Assembly: GCA_036567965.1 (NCBI GenBank)
Contig: DATCTN010000012.1
Coordinates: 62,001 to 126,000, forward strand
DNA from: Candidatus Kryptoniota bacterium
Lineage (GTDB): Bacteria; Bacteroidota; Ignavibacteria; Kryptoniales; JAKASW01
DNA length: 64,000 nucleotides
Direction of reading: 5' to 3'
Positions 36,069 through 46,113 of this stretch are shown piece after piece. The first letter of the stretch is position 1, and each line of letters starts with the position of its first letter. The notes beneath the pieces were generated by a model. That model searched no databases. It worked only from the letters and a program-made list of their open reading frames with translations, and was not told where the DNA came from. A program made the position numbers and the translations under genes.

Positions 36069-37675
36069 TTCACTACCTCCGAATGACTTTTGTTGCTTTT
36101 ACTTTTATCGTTATCCTTCATCAGCTTGAAGACAATGGAGTCCACCATAGCCTTCCAGCTGGCTTCTATAATGTTTTCGGAAACTCCCACCGTGTTCCAA
36201 TTCGAATCCTCATCCGTTGTTTCAATCAAGACTCTCACTTTCGCGCTTGTACCCTCGTTACCGTCTACCACGCGCACCTTGTAGTCTGACAGTTTCGTCT
36301 CCTGGAGTTGTGGATAAAACTGTAAGAGTGCCTTCCGGAGCGCGTTGTCGAGGGCGTTCACCGGTCCGTTTCCCTCCGCCGCAGTGTGCTCTATCTTGTC
36401 GCCGACCCGCAGCTTTATGACGGCTTCTGTGTGAGTCACGCCGGCATTCGCCTTCTTTTCGGTGATGATCCGGAGTGCTTCGAGTTCAAATGGAATCTCG
36501 AGCTCGCCCACGTCTCTTCTCATCAGGATCGCTAGGGACGCGTCGGCGTCTTCGAAAACGTATCCTTCATTCTCGAGAGCCTTCAGCTCGTTTACAATTG
36601 CAGTTGCTTGACCGTTGCTCCCCGGAATACCTACACCAAGCTCCTGAGCTTTATAAAGCACGTTGCTCTTTCCGGATAGGTCACTCACAAGTACCCTCCT
36701 CGAGTTTCCCACCACACCCGGCTCGATGTGCTCGTACGTCCGCGCAGATTTCATGACTGCACTTACATGGACTCCACCCTTGTGAGCGAAAGCGCTCTGG
36801 CCGACGTATGGAAGATTCTTCCGCGGCTGAAGATTTGCCACTTCATTGACGTACCTCGACAACTCGGTCAGTTTCTTCAGCCTTTCCTTCGAAAGAACCT
36901 CGCGGCCCATTTTCAACTGTAGATTCGGGATTATGGAGCAGAGGTTTGCGTTCCCGCATCGCTCGCCGAATCCGTTGATCGTGCCCTGGACCTGGACACA
37001 TCCGGCCTTTATTGCCGCGAGAGAATTTGCTACGGCAAGTTCAGAATCGTTGTGTGCATGAATTCCCAGGGAAATCTTTACCGTGCTTGCCGCAGTTTCA
37101 GTTATCCTGGCTACGTCATCAGGCATGGTTCCGCCGTTGGTGTCACACAGGACGATGAAATCGGCACCGCCGGATTCGGCGGCGCGAATAGTCGTTAGAG
37201 CATACTCGGGATTCGATTTATACCCGTCGAAGAAATGCTCAGCGTCGTATACGACTTCCTTGTGCCTGCTCTTGAGATACTTTACGGTGTCGTGAATGAT
37301 CTCGAGGTTGCGCTCTTCGGTTGTTCCGAGCGCTTCCTTGACGTGCATATCCCATGACTTGCCAAAAATCGTAACGACCGGCGTCTCTGCCCTCAGGAGC
37401 TGGTTCACGTTCTCATCGGCTTCCGGAGTCGAGCCGGCGCGGCATGTGCTCCCGAACGCCGCAAGCTTCGCGTGATGAAGCTTGATCGACTTCATCCGCT
37501 CGAAGAACTCCATATCTTTCGGGTTCGATCCGGGCCAGCCGCCTTCAATGAAATCGACTCCGAACGAGTCCAGATGCTGAGCGATCTTGACCTTGTCCTC
37601 CGCACTGAAGGAGATCTCCTCGCCCTGGGTTCCGTCCCTGAGCGTTGTGTCGTATATGTATATCTTGTCGTTCAT
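36065..37675 (-). CDS. cimA: (R)-citramalate synthase
   Basis: Condenses acetyl-CoA with pyruvate to citramalate, the entry to threonine-independent isoleucine synthesis. From ATG 37675 (AGAGGA 6 bases upstream) the protein has 536 residues; the open frame extends further upstream to 37822 but into the ilvC gene. The LeuA-like barrel starts YDTTLRDGTQGEEISFS and has HAHNDSELAVANS and GFGERCGNANLC; TQGE in place of EQSPG is a hallmark that separates CimA from LeuA. A C-terminal LeuA dimer domain follows and may bind isoleucine. Its place between ilvC and leuA fits the role. Confidence 0.93.
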   Translation of the reverse strand: MNDKIYIYDTTLRDGTQGEEISFSAEDKVKIAQHLDSFGVDFIEGGWPGSNPKDMEFFERMKSIKLHHAKLAAFGSTCRAGSTPEADENVNQLLRAETPVVTIFGKSWDMHVKEALGTTEERNLEIIHDTVKYLKSRHKEVVYDAEHFFDGYKSNPEYALTTIRAAESGGADFIVLCDTNGGTMPDDVARITETAASTVKISLGIHAHNDSELAVANSLAAIKAGCVQVQGTINGFGERCGNANLCSIIPNLQLKMGREVLSKERLKKLTELSRYVNEVANLQPRKNLPYVGQSAFAHKGGVHVSAVMKSARTYEHIEPGVVGNSRRVLVSDLSGKSNVLYKAQELGVGIPGSNGQATAIVNELKALENEGYVFEDADASLAILMRRDVGELEIPFELEALRIITEKKANAGVTHTEAVIKLRVGDKIEHTAAEGNGPVNALDNALRKALLQFYPQLQETKLSDYKVRVVDGNEGTSAKVRVLIETTDEDSNWNTVGVSENIIEASWKAMVDSIVFKLMKDNDKSKSNKSHSEVVK

Positions 37676-37695
37676 GTTTATCCTCTCGGACGTTG

Positions 37696-38781
<1,086 letters not shown>

Positions 38782-38809
38782 TTATGTTCTGGATCCCGCT
38801 GTCTCATTT

Positions 38810-39301
38810 CTAAACCTCACCCTCGAATTCTCGCTTCAACGCGACGCGGCCGGTCCGTGCGATTTCTTTGATGCCGAACGGTTCCAGCATTTTTATCATT
38901 GCTTCCACTTTCTTCTCGCTCCCGGTGGCCTCTATTGTGATTGACCGCTGACTTATGTCAATGATTTTGGATCGGAAGATTTCCGAAATTTGCATCAGCT
39001 CGGAACGGGTGGTTTTGTTCGCTGAGACTTTAATCAGGATCAGCTCACGCTCCATGAAGCTGTCGTAAGTGAGATCCACAACTTTCGTAACGTCGATGAG
39101 TTTGTTCAACTGTTTAATGATCTGTTCGATAATGTCGTCGTCGCCTTTCGAGACTATCGTGACACGCGCGGCTGAATCATCTTCGCTTGTTCCGACCGAA
39201 ATACTGTCGATGTTGTATCCGCGTGCGCTGAACAAGCCCACGATCCTGTTCAACGCGCCGAATTTGTTTTCAACAAGTACGGATATGGTATGTTTCTTCA
39301 C
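38810..39301 (-). CDS. ilvN: Acetolactate synthase small (regulatory) subunit
   Basis: Regulatory subunit of acetohydroxyacid synthase, 163 residues. The N-terminal ACT domain (ISVLVENKFGALNRIVGLFS, RGYNIDSISVG) binds valine in characterised homologues. A second ACT-like domain follows after about residue 78. The gene overlaps ilvB by four bases, matching the one-to-one assembly of the two subunits. Confidence 0.95.
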   Translation of the reverse strand: MKKHTISVLVENKFGALNRIVGLFSARGYNIDSISVGTSEDDSAARVTIVSKGDDDIIEQIIKQLNKLIDVTKVVDLTYDSFMERELILIKVSANKTTRSELMQISEIFRSKIIDISQRSITIEATGSEKKVEAMIKMLEPFGIKEIARTGRVALKREFEGEV

Positions 39302-41031
39302 TTCACGGTCTCCATATGGGAATGTAATTTCTTGAGTTCTTCGACGCTCTTCGGATAATCCATTATCTGGGCGACCGTTCCTCCGCTCGGGATCATCGGG
39401 AAGACATTGTCTTCGCTTGTCGTCCTAAAATCTATCAGTACCGGCCTGTCGTTTATCTTCATCGATTCTTCGAGGATCGGGGCAACTTCGGCGGGTTTGT
39501 CAGTAACGAACCCGGCGGCTCCGAACGCTTCCGCGAGTTTCGCGAAATCCGGATTGTTCCCGAGCGAAACCTGGCTGTATCGCTTTTTGTAAAACATGTC
39601 CTGCCATTGCCTCACCATTCCGAGAAAACCGTTGTTCAGGATCACGATCTTTATCGGGAGCTTGTGACCAACGGCCGTCGCCAGCTCCTGGATGTTCATC
39701 TGAATTCCTCCGTCCCCGTTTATGCTGAAGACGGGTCTGTCTTTTACTCCGAACGCCGCACCTATGGAAGCAGGGAAGGAGAACCCCATCGTGCCCAGGC
39801 CGCCTGACGTAATGTTCGATCTCGGGTTCTTGAACCTGTAGAACTGTGCCGTCCACATCTGGTTCTGTCCGACATCTGAAGTCACTACCGCTTCGCCATG
39901 GGTCACTTCATAGATCTTTTCAATTACATACTGTGCCCGAATCCTATCGCCGTCTTCATACCTTAGCGGATGTTCATTCTTCCACGTACGTATCTGTTCG
40001 AGCCACTCCTTAGTGTCAAGCGGCTTCACCAGAGGAATCAACCTCTCGAGCACATGGCGGACATCGCCGACGATCGGCACATCGACCTTGACGTTCTTGC
40101 TAATCGCCGATGGGTCGATATCGATGTGAACTTTCCTGGATTTCGGAGAGAAGGACGCAGGATTGCCGGTGACGCGGTCATCGAATCTGGAACCGATCGC
40201 CACGAGACAATCGCATTGGTCGACGGCGATATTCGAGTACCATGTTCCGTGCATACCGAGCATTCCCATCGAGAGTTCGTCTTCGCCTGGGAATGCTCCG
40301 AGTCCCATCAGCGTCATGGTAACCGGCGCGTTCAGTTTCTTCGCGAGATTAACAATTTCCTTGGAGGCGTTCGAAGCAATGGCGCCCCCACCGACATACA
40401 GGACCGGTTTTTTCGATGCGTTAATGATCTCAACCGCCTTGTTTATTTGCCCCATGTGCCCGAAGTAGAACGGGTGGTAACCTCTCAACTTAACTTCTTT
40501 AGGATACGAAAATGCCGTTCGTGACGCCATCACGTCTTTCGGCATGTCGACAACAACGGGACCCGGTCTGCCGGTCGCAGCAATATGGAACGCGGCCCGG
40601 ATCGTCCATGCAAGTTCACGAACGTCCTTCACCAGGAAATTATGTTTCGTGATAGATCTTGTTATCCCGATTATATCGGCTTCCTGGAACGCATCGTTGC
40701 CAATCAAATGAGTCGCGACCTGGCCGGTGAACACAACGATCGGTACGGAATCCATATACGCGTCGGCAATCCCTGTCACCGTGTTCGTGGCGCCGGGGCC
40801 CGACGTTACCACAACTACTCCCACTTTGCCGGTAGCCTTCGCATATCCCTCGGCCGCATGTACTGCTCCCTGTTCATGTCTTGTCAAAATGTGCTTGATG
40901 TCAGACATGTCGTGCATTGCATCGTAGACACCGATCACGGCGCCTCCCGGATATCCGAAAATGTATTCGACCTTTTCCTCCATCAAGGCTTTTACAAAAA
41001 TCTCGGCGCCTGTAATTTCGTTCGTGCTCAT
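39298..41031 (-). CDS. ilvB: Acetolactate synthase large (catalytic) subunit
   Basis: Thiamine diphosphate enzyme that makes acetolactate from pyruvate. The protein is 577 residues, with the three domains in order: PYR domain (FGYPGGAVIGVYD, the catalytic Glu in RHEQGAVHAAEGYA), the central FAD-binding domain, and the PP domain with the ThDP motif INGDGGIQMNIQELATAV. It is the first structural gene of the operon, starting about 197 bases after the leader peptide stop codon. Confidence 0.96.
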   Translation of the reverse strand: MSTNEITGAEIFVKALMEEKVEYIFGYPGGAVIGVYDAMHDMSDIKHILTRHEQGAVHAAEGYAKATGKVGVVVVTSGPGATNTVTGIADAYMDSVPIVVFTGQVATHLIGNDAFQEADIIGITRSITKHNFLVKDVRELAWTIRAAFHIAATGRPGPVVVDMPKDVMASRTAFSYPKEVKLRGYHPFYFGHMGQINKAVEIINASKKPVLYVGGGAIASNASKEIVNLAKKLNAPVTMTLMGLGAFPGEDELSMGMLGMHGTWYSNIAVDQCDCLVAIGSRFDDRVTGNPASFSPKSRKVHIDIDPSAISKNVKVDVPIVGDVRHVLERLIPLVKPLDTKEWLEQIRTWKNEHPLRYEDGDRIRAQYVIEKIYEVTHGEAVVTSDVGQNQMWTAQFYRFKNPRSNITSGGLGTMGFSFPASIGAAFGVKDRPVFSINGDGGIQMNIQELATAVGHKLPIKIVILNNGFLGMVRQWQDMFYKKRYSQVSLGNNPDFAKLAEAFGAAGFVTDKPAEVAPILEESMKINDRPVLIDFRTTSEDNVFPMIPSGGTVAQIMDYPKSVEELKKLHSHMETVK

Positions 41032-41126
41032 ATTTCATGTCTCCGTTTCTTCTATAGGTTGTCTGATTCGGTCACATGTCCACCCGCTTCAGTCTTACAG
41101 CTTTTTAAATGAACAAATCCAAAGAC

Positions 41127-41258
41127 CTCAATACGCGCCCGGCACAGTACTGAGCTTCAGGTTATTCCCGCTTCGTCGATTTTGGATTTTAGTTCAGGTT
41201 TGCTTCTGGGGAATAACCTTCGGCTATTTAGCTAATAATGCCGAGTAGGATATTCCCC
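41127..41258 (-). promoter_or_regulatory. Candidate ilv attenuator with mutually exclusive hairpins
   Basis: Between the Ile/Leu-rich leader peptide and ilvB the transcript can fold in two ways. Segment A (41251-41258, GGGGAAUA, still inside the leader reading frame) pairs perfectly with part of segment B (41208-41215). Segment B as AGGUUAUUCCC (41209-41219) also pairs over 11 perfect bases with segment C (41159-41169). The A:B and B:C stems cannot coexist. A third hairpin, CUCAGUAC with GUAUUGAG, follows at 41127-41154 with one G-U pair. A ribosome stalled at the Ile/Leu codons would block A and favour B:C. No strong U-tract follows the third hairpin, so whether it controls termination or ilvB translation is open. 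Confidence 0.65.
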
Positions 41259-41392
41259 TCGCTAAGGAGGAGGAGAATAAGGATGGAAATAATGGAAATG
41301 AGGCCACGAAGATAAGAACCGACAACACTTTCGGACAGCGGGTAAGCCGTTCCCGCTACTAATGACTCATATGTAGTGCTATTGGTTATCAT
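41228..41392 (-). CDS. ilv leader peptide rich in Ile and Leu
   Basis: A 54-codon frame starting at ATG 41392 and stopping at 41228-41230, upstream of ilvB. Residues 31-43 read LISIISILILLLL, 11 of 13 being branched-chain residues, and NILLGIIS ends the peptide. In all, 23 of 54 residues are Ile, Leu or Val. This is the hallmark of leader peptides whose translation senses charged tRNA in ilv and leu attenuators. AAGGA lies just upstream. The frame overlaps segment A of the alternative hairpins. The peptide itself probably has no function once made. Confidence 0.75.
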   Translation of the reverse strand: MITNSTTYESLVAGTAYPLSESVVGSYLRGLISIISILILLLLSEGNILLGIIS

Positions 41393-41405
41393 CTTTCCTT
41401 AATAG

Positions 41406-41434
41406 AGTATAAGAAATGGTGTAGCCGTTGTCAA
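41406..41434 (-). promoter_or_regulatory. Sigma-70 promoter of the branched-chain operon
   Basis: On the minus strand, TTGACA (41429-41434) and TATACT (41406-41411) are separated by exactly 17 bases. Transcription should begin near 41399-41400, only about 7 bases before the leader peptide ATG, with AAGGA at the very 5' end. The spacing and near-consensus boxes make this the clearest promoter in the window. Confidence 0.7.
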
Positions 41435-41496
41435 TAGTTTCATCGGAATTATTTTGTTAAACCTGCATTAAGTTAAGGGAGTTATCTTCTGCCGGA

Positions 41497-41524
41497 TTGA
41501 TCATCCCGATCAGTTCTTGATCAA
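41497..41524. repeat. Paired TTGATCA sites between the divergent ilv and porX units
   Basis: TTGATCA occurs at 41497-41503 and again at 41517-41523, start to start 20 bases apart, with CCGATCA at 41506-41512 between them. The second copy is an 8-base palindrome, TTGATCAA. Two near-identical sites about two helical turns apart in a divergent promoter region look like an operator, but no protein is identified. Confidence 0.3.
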
Positions 41525-41632
41525 AGATCTAGATAATACGTCCCGGTGGCTGAAATGGCGGATTGTTTATTAGCGGCGTCAGCGATAAATTTTTTTGCGA
41601 GTCGGACGAAATAGTCGAAGAGAGGAGTCAAA

Positions 41633-43204
41633 ATGCCCGGGGAAAAGCATAGAATACTATGGGTAGACGATGAAATCGAGCTTTTGAAGCCGCATGTCAT
41701 CTTCCTGAAGGACAAAGGTTTCCAGGTGGATACAGCTACAAACGGACAGGATGCAATCGAACTCGTTCGCCAGAACTTCCGCGACCAAAACTACGATCTC
41801 ATTCTGCTTGACGAAATGATGGCCGGAATGGGCGGTCTGAAAACACTTGAGGCGATCAAAGGAATTGCTCCTGAAATACCTGTCGTCATGATTACGAAGA
41901 ATGAAGCCGAGTCTCTTATGGAAGAGGCGATCGGACAGAAGATAACCGATTATCTTACGAAGCCCGTGAACCCCAGTCAGATTCTTCTTACGGCAAAACG
42001 AATCATCGACGGTCACAGGATCACCGGTGAGCGCGTATCGCGTGATTATGTTACTGACTTCCGTGATATTTCGAGCCAGCTCGATAGTGAACTCACCTAT
42101 AAAGAATGGGTGGAGATTCACCAGAAGCTGACTTACTGGGAGCTCGAGATCGACGAGCATCCTGAGACCGGCTTGAAGGACCCGCTGACAGACCAAAGGC
42201 GAGCAGCGAACGCCGCGTTCGGGAAATACATCGAAAGCGTTTACAAGAATTGGGTCAATTCGAAATCCGAGAAGCCGAAACTCTCGCATGAGGTATTCGA
42301 AACCTACGTAATGCCGAAGATGACTCCTGGAAAACCGGTTGTGATGATCGTAATCGACTGCATGCGGCTCGACCAGTGGCTGATCATGGAAGATTACCTG
42401 CGAGACGATTTCGCCATCAACAAAGAATTCTATTATTCGATATTGCCCACGGCGACTCCCTATTCGCGCAACGCGATCTTCAGCGGGCTTCTTCCTCTTG
42501 AAATGGAAAAGCGGTTCCCTGAAATCTGGGACAAAGGAAATTCAGACGACGACTCGAGCAGGAACAGGTATGAAAAGGAATTGTTGACCGATCTGCTTCA
42601 GCGGAAGAGAATTCGAGTGGAACCGAAATATATCAAGATCATCGATCCTGATTTCGGAAAGAATATCGTATCGAATATTTCCAGCTTTGTCAGATTACCT
42701 CTGACCACGATAGTCGTAAATTTCGTAGACATACTGGCTCATTCGCGTTCCGACTCGGACATTTTGAAGGAGATTGCGCCCGACGAAAGTGCGTACAGGT
42801 CGCTGACGAAATCGTGGTTCCAGCATTCATATCTCCTCGATCTGTTCAAAGCGCTGGCCGAGACAAATGCGACTGTAGTGGTCACAACCGATCATGGGAG
42901 TGTGAGGAGCCTCAGGGGCTCCAAGGTTCTTGGTGACAGAGAGGCGTCAACGAATCTCCGCTACAAATTTGGACGGAACCTAAAATGCGACGACAGGCAG
43001 GCGATATTCGTGAAGAACCCGGAGGATTACATGCTCCCGAGGCGCGGTGTGACGATCAATTACATTATCGCCAAAGAGGATTTTTATTTTGTTTATCCCA
43101 CGGAGTATCATAAGTACCTGGAGCAATATCACGACAGCTTCCAGCATGGGGGGATCTCTCTTGAGGAGATGATTCTGCCGGTAATTTTCCTGGACCCAAG
43201 GTAA
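41633..43204 (+). CDS. porX: PorX-type response regulator with PglZ (alkaline-phosphatase-fold) output domain
   Basis: A 523-residue regulator. The N-terminal receiver (residues 1-125) has the acidic pair Asp12-Asp13, phospho-acceptor Asp60 in LILLDEMMAGMGG, and a conserved Lys in DYLTKPVNP. After a helical linker the C-terminal PglZ domain has the phosphatase-fold metal motifs VIDCMRLDQW and VVTTDHGS, and LPTATPYSRNAIFSG where homologues place the catalytic threonine. In Porphyromonas, PorX with PorY controls and contacts the type IX secretion system. The start has AGAGGAG just upstream. It is divergent from the ilv operon and is followed by tsaE. Confidence 0.92.
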   Translation: MPGEKHRILWVDDEIELLKPHVIFLKDKGFQVDTATNGQDAIELVRQNFRDQNYDLILLDEMMAGMGGLKTLEAIKGIAPEIPVVMITKNEAESLMEEAIGQKITDYLTKPVNPSQILLTAKRIIDGHRITGERVSRDYVTDFRDISSQLDSELTYKEWVEIHQKLTYWELEIDEHPETGLKDPLTDQRRAANAAFGKYIESVYKNWVNSKSEKPKLSHEVFETYVMPKMTPGKPVVMIVIDCMRLDQWLIMEDYLRDDFAINKEFYYSILPTATPYSRNAIFSGLLPLEMEKRFPEIWDKGNSDDDSSRNRYEKELLTDLLQRKRIRVEPKYIKIIDPDFGKNIVSNISSFVRLPLTTIVVNFVDILAHSRSDSDILKEIAPDESAYRSLTKSWFQHSYLLDLFKALAETNATVVVTTDHGSVRSLRGSKVLGDREASTNLRYKFGRNLKCDDRQAIFVKNPEDYMLPRRGVTINYIIAKEDFYFVYPTEYHKYLEQYHDSFQHGGISLEEMILPVIFLDPR

Positions 43205-43217
43205 GAGCCCGAATAAG

Positions 43218-43646
43218 ATGGAAATCCACATCTCAAAAGCTGAAAGCGAAACGATTGCACTTGGCAAGAAGTTCGCCGGTCAGTTGAAGGAAGGGGGATT
43301 CGTTGCGTTATACGGCGAGCTCGGCGCAGGCAAGACTCAATTTGTCAAAGGTGTCTGCGAGGCGCTCAAAGTGACGGAAGTCGTAAACAGCCCGACCTTT
43401 ACCATAGTGAACGAGTATCATGGTACGATGCCGGTATTTCACATCGACCTGTACCGGCTAAGCAATGTGGACGAGATTTTAGGAATTGGATTTGACGAAT
43501 ACCTCGAGGCCGGCGGGATTTGTCTCGTGGAGTGGGCGGAGAAGCTCGACGGTATCATACCGGGCAGGAGATTCGACGTGAAGTTGGCGGTGGTGGATGA
43601 GTCGACCCGCGAAATTTCAATAGCATCTCTAAACGAAGGCGAATGA
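43218..43646 (+). CDS. tsaE: tRNA threonylcarbamoyladenosine biosynthesis ATPase TsaE
   Basis: ATPase partner of the TsaBD complex that makes t6A37 on ANN-decoding tRNAs. The protein is 142 residues. Walker A GELGAGKT is at residues 33-40, followed by [11 protein letters not shown] and FHIDLYRL, and the late WAEKL motif. It follows porX by 13 bases and overlaps tsaB by four bases. The tsaE-tsaB pairing supports the call. Confidence 0.95.
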   Translation: MEIHISKAESETIALGKKFAGQLKEGGFVALYGELGAGKTQFVKGVCEALKVTEVVNSPTFTIVNEYHGTMPVFHIDLYRLSNVDEILGIGFDEYLEAGGICLVEWAEKLDGIIPGRRFDVKLAVVDESTREISIASLNEGE

Positions 43647-44356
43647 GTACGAACAGGATACTGGCGCTCGAGACAGCGACCAAGATTTGCTCCGTCGCAG
43701 TTTCTGAGAACGGCGTGGTCGCGGGAGAGTTTTCGATATACGTTCCGCACGCACATGTCGAACGGCTCGTGTCAGTGATCAATGATCTGCTGAAGAATCT
43801 TCGCTTGAAGTACAGCGATCTGGATGCGATCGCAGTCTCGAATGGTCCCGGCAGCTTCACCGGTCTCAGGATCGGGCTCAGCGTCGCTAAAGGAATAGCC
43901 TTTGCGGAAGACAAGCGGATCATCGCAGTTCCGACGCTTGATGCGCTGGCTTTGCGCGCCCGTATACTGGTTGATAGGAAGACCGTTGTCCCGGTACTTC
44001 ACGCCAGAGGAAGGGAATTTTATTATTGCAGATATAAATTCGTAAATTCATTTCCGGAGAGGTCGGGCGATTATAAAGTCTCTGGTCCAGCGGGAATCGC
44101 CGAGGAATTTGACTCCGAAACGATTTTCGTCGGCGAAGGCGTGGCCGAACTTGTCAAGGAGGATTGCATAAACGTGAAATTCGGTGAGCGCTCATTCTGC
44201 GAATTGACCGCCTCGGCTGTGGAGGTGGGCATGGCGGCCCAGGAGAAGTTCGACAGGCAGGAGTTTTCAGACCTTAGAACATTGGTGCCGATGTATGTCA
44301 AGGACTTCGTGACCGTTAAAGGCAATCCCTTAAAAAAAATCATGGAGAGAATCTGA
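43643..44356 (+). CDS. tsaB: tRNA threonylcarbamoyladenosine biosynthesis protein TsaB
   Basis: Non-catalytic ASKHA-fold partner that binds TsaD for t6A synthesis. The protein is 237 residues. It begins [15 protein letters not shown] and carries the diagnostic [21 protein letters not shown]. It overlaps tsaE by four bases and accD by one base, so the three are probably translated together. Confidence 0.94.
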   Translation: MSTNRILALETATKICSVAVSENGVVAGEFSIYVPHAHVERLVSVINDLLKNLRLKYSDLDAIAVSNGPGSFTGLRIGLSVAKGIAFAEDKRIIAVPTLDALALRARILVDRKTVVPVLHARGREFYYCRYKFVNSFPERSGDYKVSGPAGIAEEFDSETIFVGEGVAELVKEDCINVKFGERSFCELTASAVEVGMAAQEKFDRQEFSDLRTLVPMYVKDFVTVKGNPLKKIMERI

Positions 44357-45195
44357 TGTCCTGGTTCAAACGGTCTAAACAGAACATTGTCTCCGGCGAA
44401 AAAAAAGATTTGCCGGAAGGCTCATGGGTGAAATGCGAAAAGTGCGGAGAGGTACTTCACAAATCGCAGCTACAGGACAATCTCTGGACATGCAACAAGT
44501 GCAATTACCATTTCAGGATCGGGAGCAAAGAGTATATTCAGCTCCTTCTCGACAAGAAAAGCTTCAAAGAGACAGACAGGGCACTGAAGTCGAACGATCC
44601 TCTGAAGTTCACGGATACAAAGTCGTACAAAGTTAGAGTTGCCGAAGCTCAGAAGAAGACCGGACTTGTCGATGCAATAAGGACGGGAACCGGAGAGATA
44701 AATGGGCACAAGGTCGTGTTCGGCTGTATGGACTTCCAGTTCATCGGCGGTAGCATGGGCTCTGTAGTCGGTGAAAAAGTTGCACGTTCCGTCGATCGCG
44801 CGGTCAAGCTCAAGCGACCATTGATTTTGATTTCTCAAAGCGGCGGGGCGAGAATGATGGAAGCAGCGATTTCTCTCATGCAGCTGGCCAAGACGAGCGC
44901 TCGTCTGACGAGATTACATAAGGCCGGACTTCCGTACATTTCGATCATGGTCGATCCGACCACGGGAGGAGTGACCGCGAGCTTTGCCATGCTGGGCGAC
45001 TTCAATATCGCGGAACCCGGAGCACTCATCGGGTTTGCTGGTCCGCGAGTGATTAAGCAAGCAGTGGGTAAAGACCTTCCGGAAGGATTCCAAAGATCCG
45101 AATTCCTTCTCGACAAGGGATTTGTCGACTTTATCGCGCATAGAAAAGAACTTAAGGGCAAAGTAACACAGCTGTTAGATCTCCTGGAATCGTAA
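44356..45195 (+). CDS. accD: Acetyl-CoA carboxylase carboxyltransferase subunit beta
   Basis: Beta subunit of the carboxyltransferase that makes malonyl-CoA. The protein is 279 residues. A zinc ribbon (VKCEKCGEVL and WTCNKCNYHF) opens the protein, followed by the crotonase-like domain with FIGGSMGSVVGEK, ISQSGGARMMEA and DPTTGGVTASFAMLGD. The accA partner is not in this window. It shares one base with tsaB and is followed by arginase 6 bases later. Confidence 0.96.
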   Translation: MSWFKRSKQNIVSGEKKDLPEGSWVKCEKCGEVLHKSQLQDNLWTCNKCNYHFRIGSKEYIQLLLDKKSFKETDRALKSNDPLKFTDTKSYKVRVAEAQKKTGLVDAIRTGTGEINGHKVVFGCMDFQFIGGSMGSVVGEKVARSVDRAVKLKRPLILISQSGGARMMEAAISLMQLAKTSARLTRLHKAGLPYISIMVDPTTGGVTASFAMLGDFNIAEPGALIGFAGPRVIKQAVGKDLPEGFQRSEFLLDKGFVDFIAHRKELKGKVTQLLDLLES

Positions 45196-45201
45196 TCCGC
45201 A

Positions 45202-46107
45202 ATGACCATCAGGATTGTCGGAGTGCCGATGGATCTCGGCGCAGGGAGGCGCGGGGTCGATATGGGTCCGTCCGCGCTGAGGATTGCCGGTATCGCCGAG
45301 AGGCTCCGTGAAATCGGGCACACCGTATTCGACGACGGCGATATTCCGGTAAAGGTTCCTGAAAGCGCGGAGATCGACAACCCGAAGTTGAAGTACCTCC
45401 CCGAAATTGTCCGAGTATCGACAATACTCGCCCACAAGATCGGGACAATCATGGAGCAAAAGGAATTCCCGCTGGTGCTCGGCGGGGACCACTCGATCGC
45501 GATGGGAACAATTTCGGGGTTATCAGGCTTCGCGCGGAAGAACGGCTTGAGGTTCGGAGTCATCTGGATCGATGCTCACGCGGACATGAATACGAATGAG
45601 ACAAGCCCTTCCGGAAATATCCACGGGATGCCCTTCGCTGCAGTCCTTGGCGAAGGCGTCAAGGAGCTGACGACGATAGGCGGCGACTTCAGGAAGGTCG
45701 ACCCGAAAAACGCCGTTCTGATAGGTGTTAGAAATATAGACCGTGCGGAGAAGGAGATAATGAAGCGCACCGGAATAAAGTATTACACCATGGCTGACAT
45801 TGATAAATACGGTGCTCACAGGATAATCGGACGGGCACTGAAAGAATTCAAGGAGAATGTCGACCTGCTTCACGTTAGTTTTGATATCGATTCCGTTGAC
45901 CCATCCGTAGCAGCAGGAGTCGGAACACCGTCGCCCGGTGGATTAAGCTACAGAGAAACTCACCTCATAATGGAAACGATAGCAGATTGCGAGTGCATGA
46001 GCTCGCTCGAAGTCACCGAAGTTAACCCGATATTCGACGTGAGGAACGAATCCGCTGAGTTCGCCACCGCGGTTGTCGCATCCGCGCTCGGGAAAAAAAT
46101 CATTTGA
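45202..46107 (+). CDS. rocF: Arginase
   Basis: Manganese-dependent hydrolysis of arginine to ornithine and urea. The protein is 301 residues. All metal motifs are present: GGDHSIAMG, WIDAHADMNT, HGMPFA and SFDIDSVDPSVA, with the terminal EVNP(I)FD Glu. The glycine-proline-rich GVPMDLGAGRRGVDMGPSA start is typical of arginase rather than agmatinase. It sits between accD and panC with 6-base gaps. An ornithine carbamoyltransferase lies 5 kb downstream, so ornithine from arginase may be recycled or degraded. Confidence 0.93.
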   Translation: MTIRIVGVPMDLGAGRRGVDMGPSALRIAGIAERLREIGHTVFDDGDIPVKVPESAEIDNPKLKYLPEIVRVSTILAHKIGTIMEQKEFPLVLGGDHSIAMGTISGLSGFARKNGLRFGVIWIDAHADMNTNETSPSGNIHGMPFAAVLGEGVKELTTIGGDFRKVDPKNAVLIGVRNIDRAEKEIMKRTGIKYYTMADIDKYGAHRIIGRALKEFKENVDLLHVSFDIDSVDPSVAAGVGTPSPGGLSYRETHLIMETIADCECMSSLEVTEVNPIFDVRNESAEFATAVVASALGKKII

Positions 46108-46113
46108 GAATAG

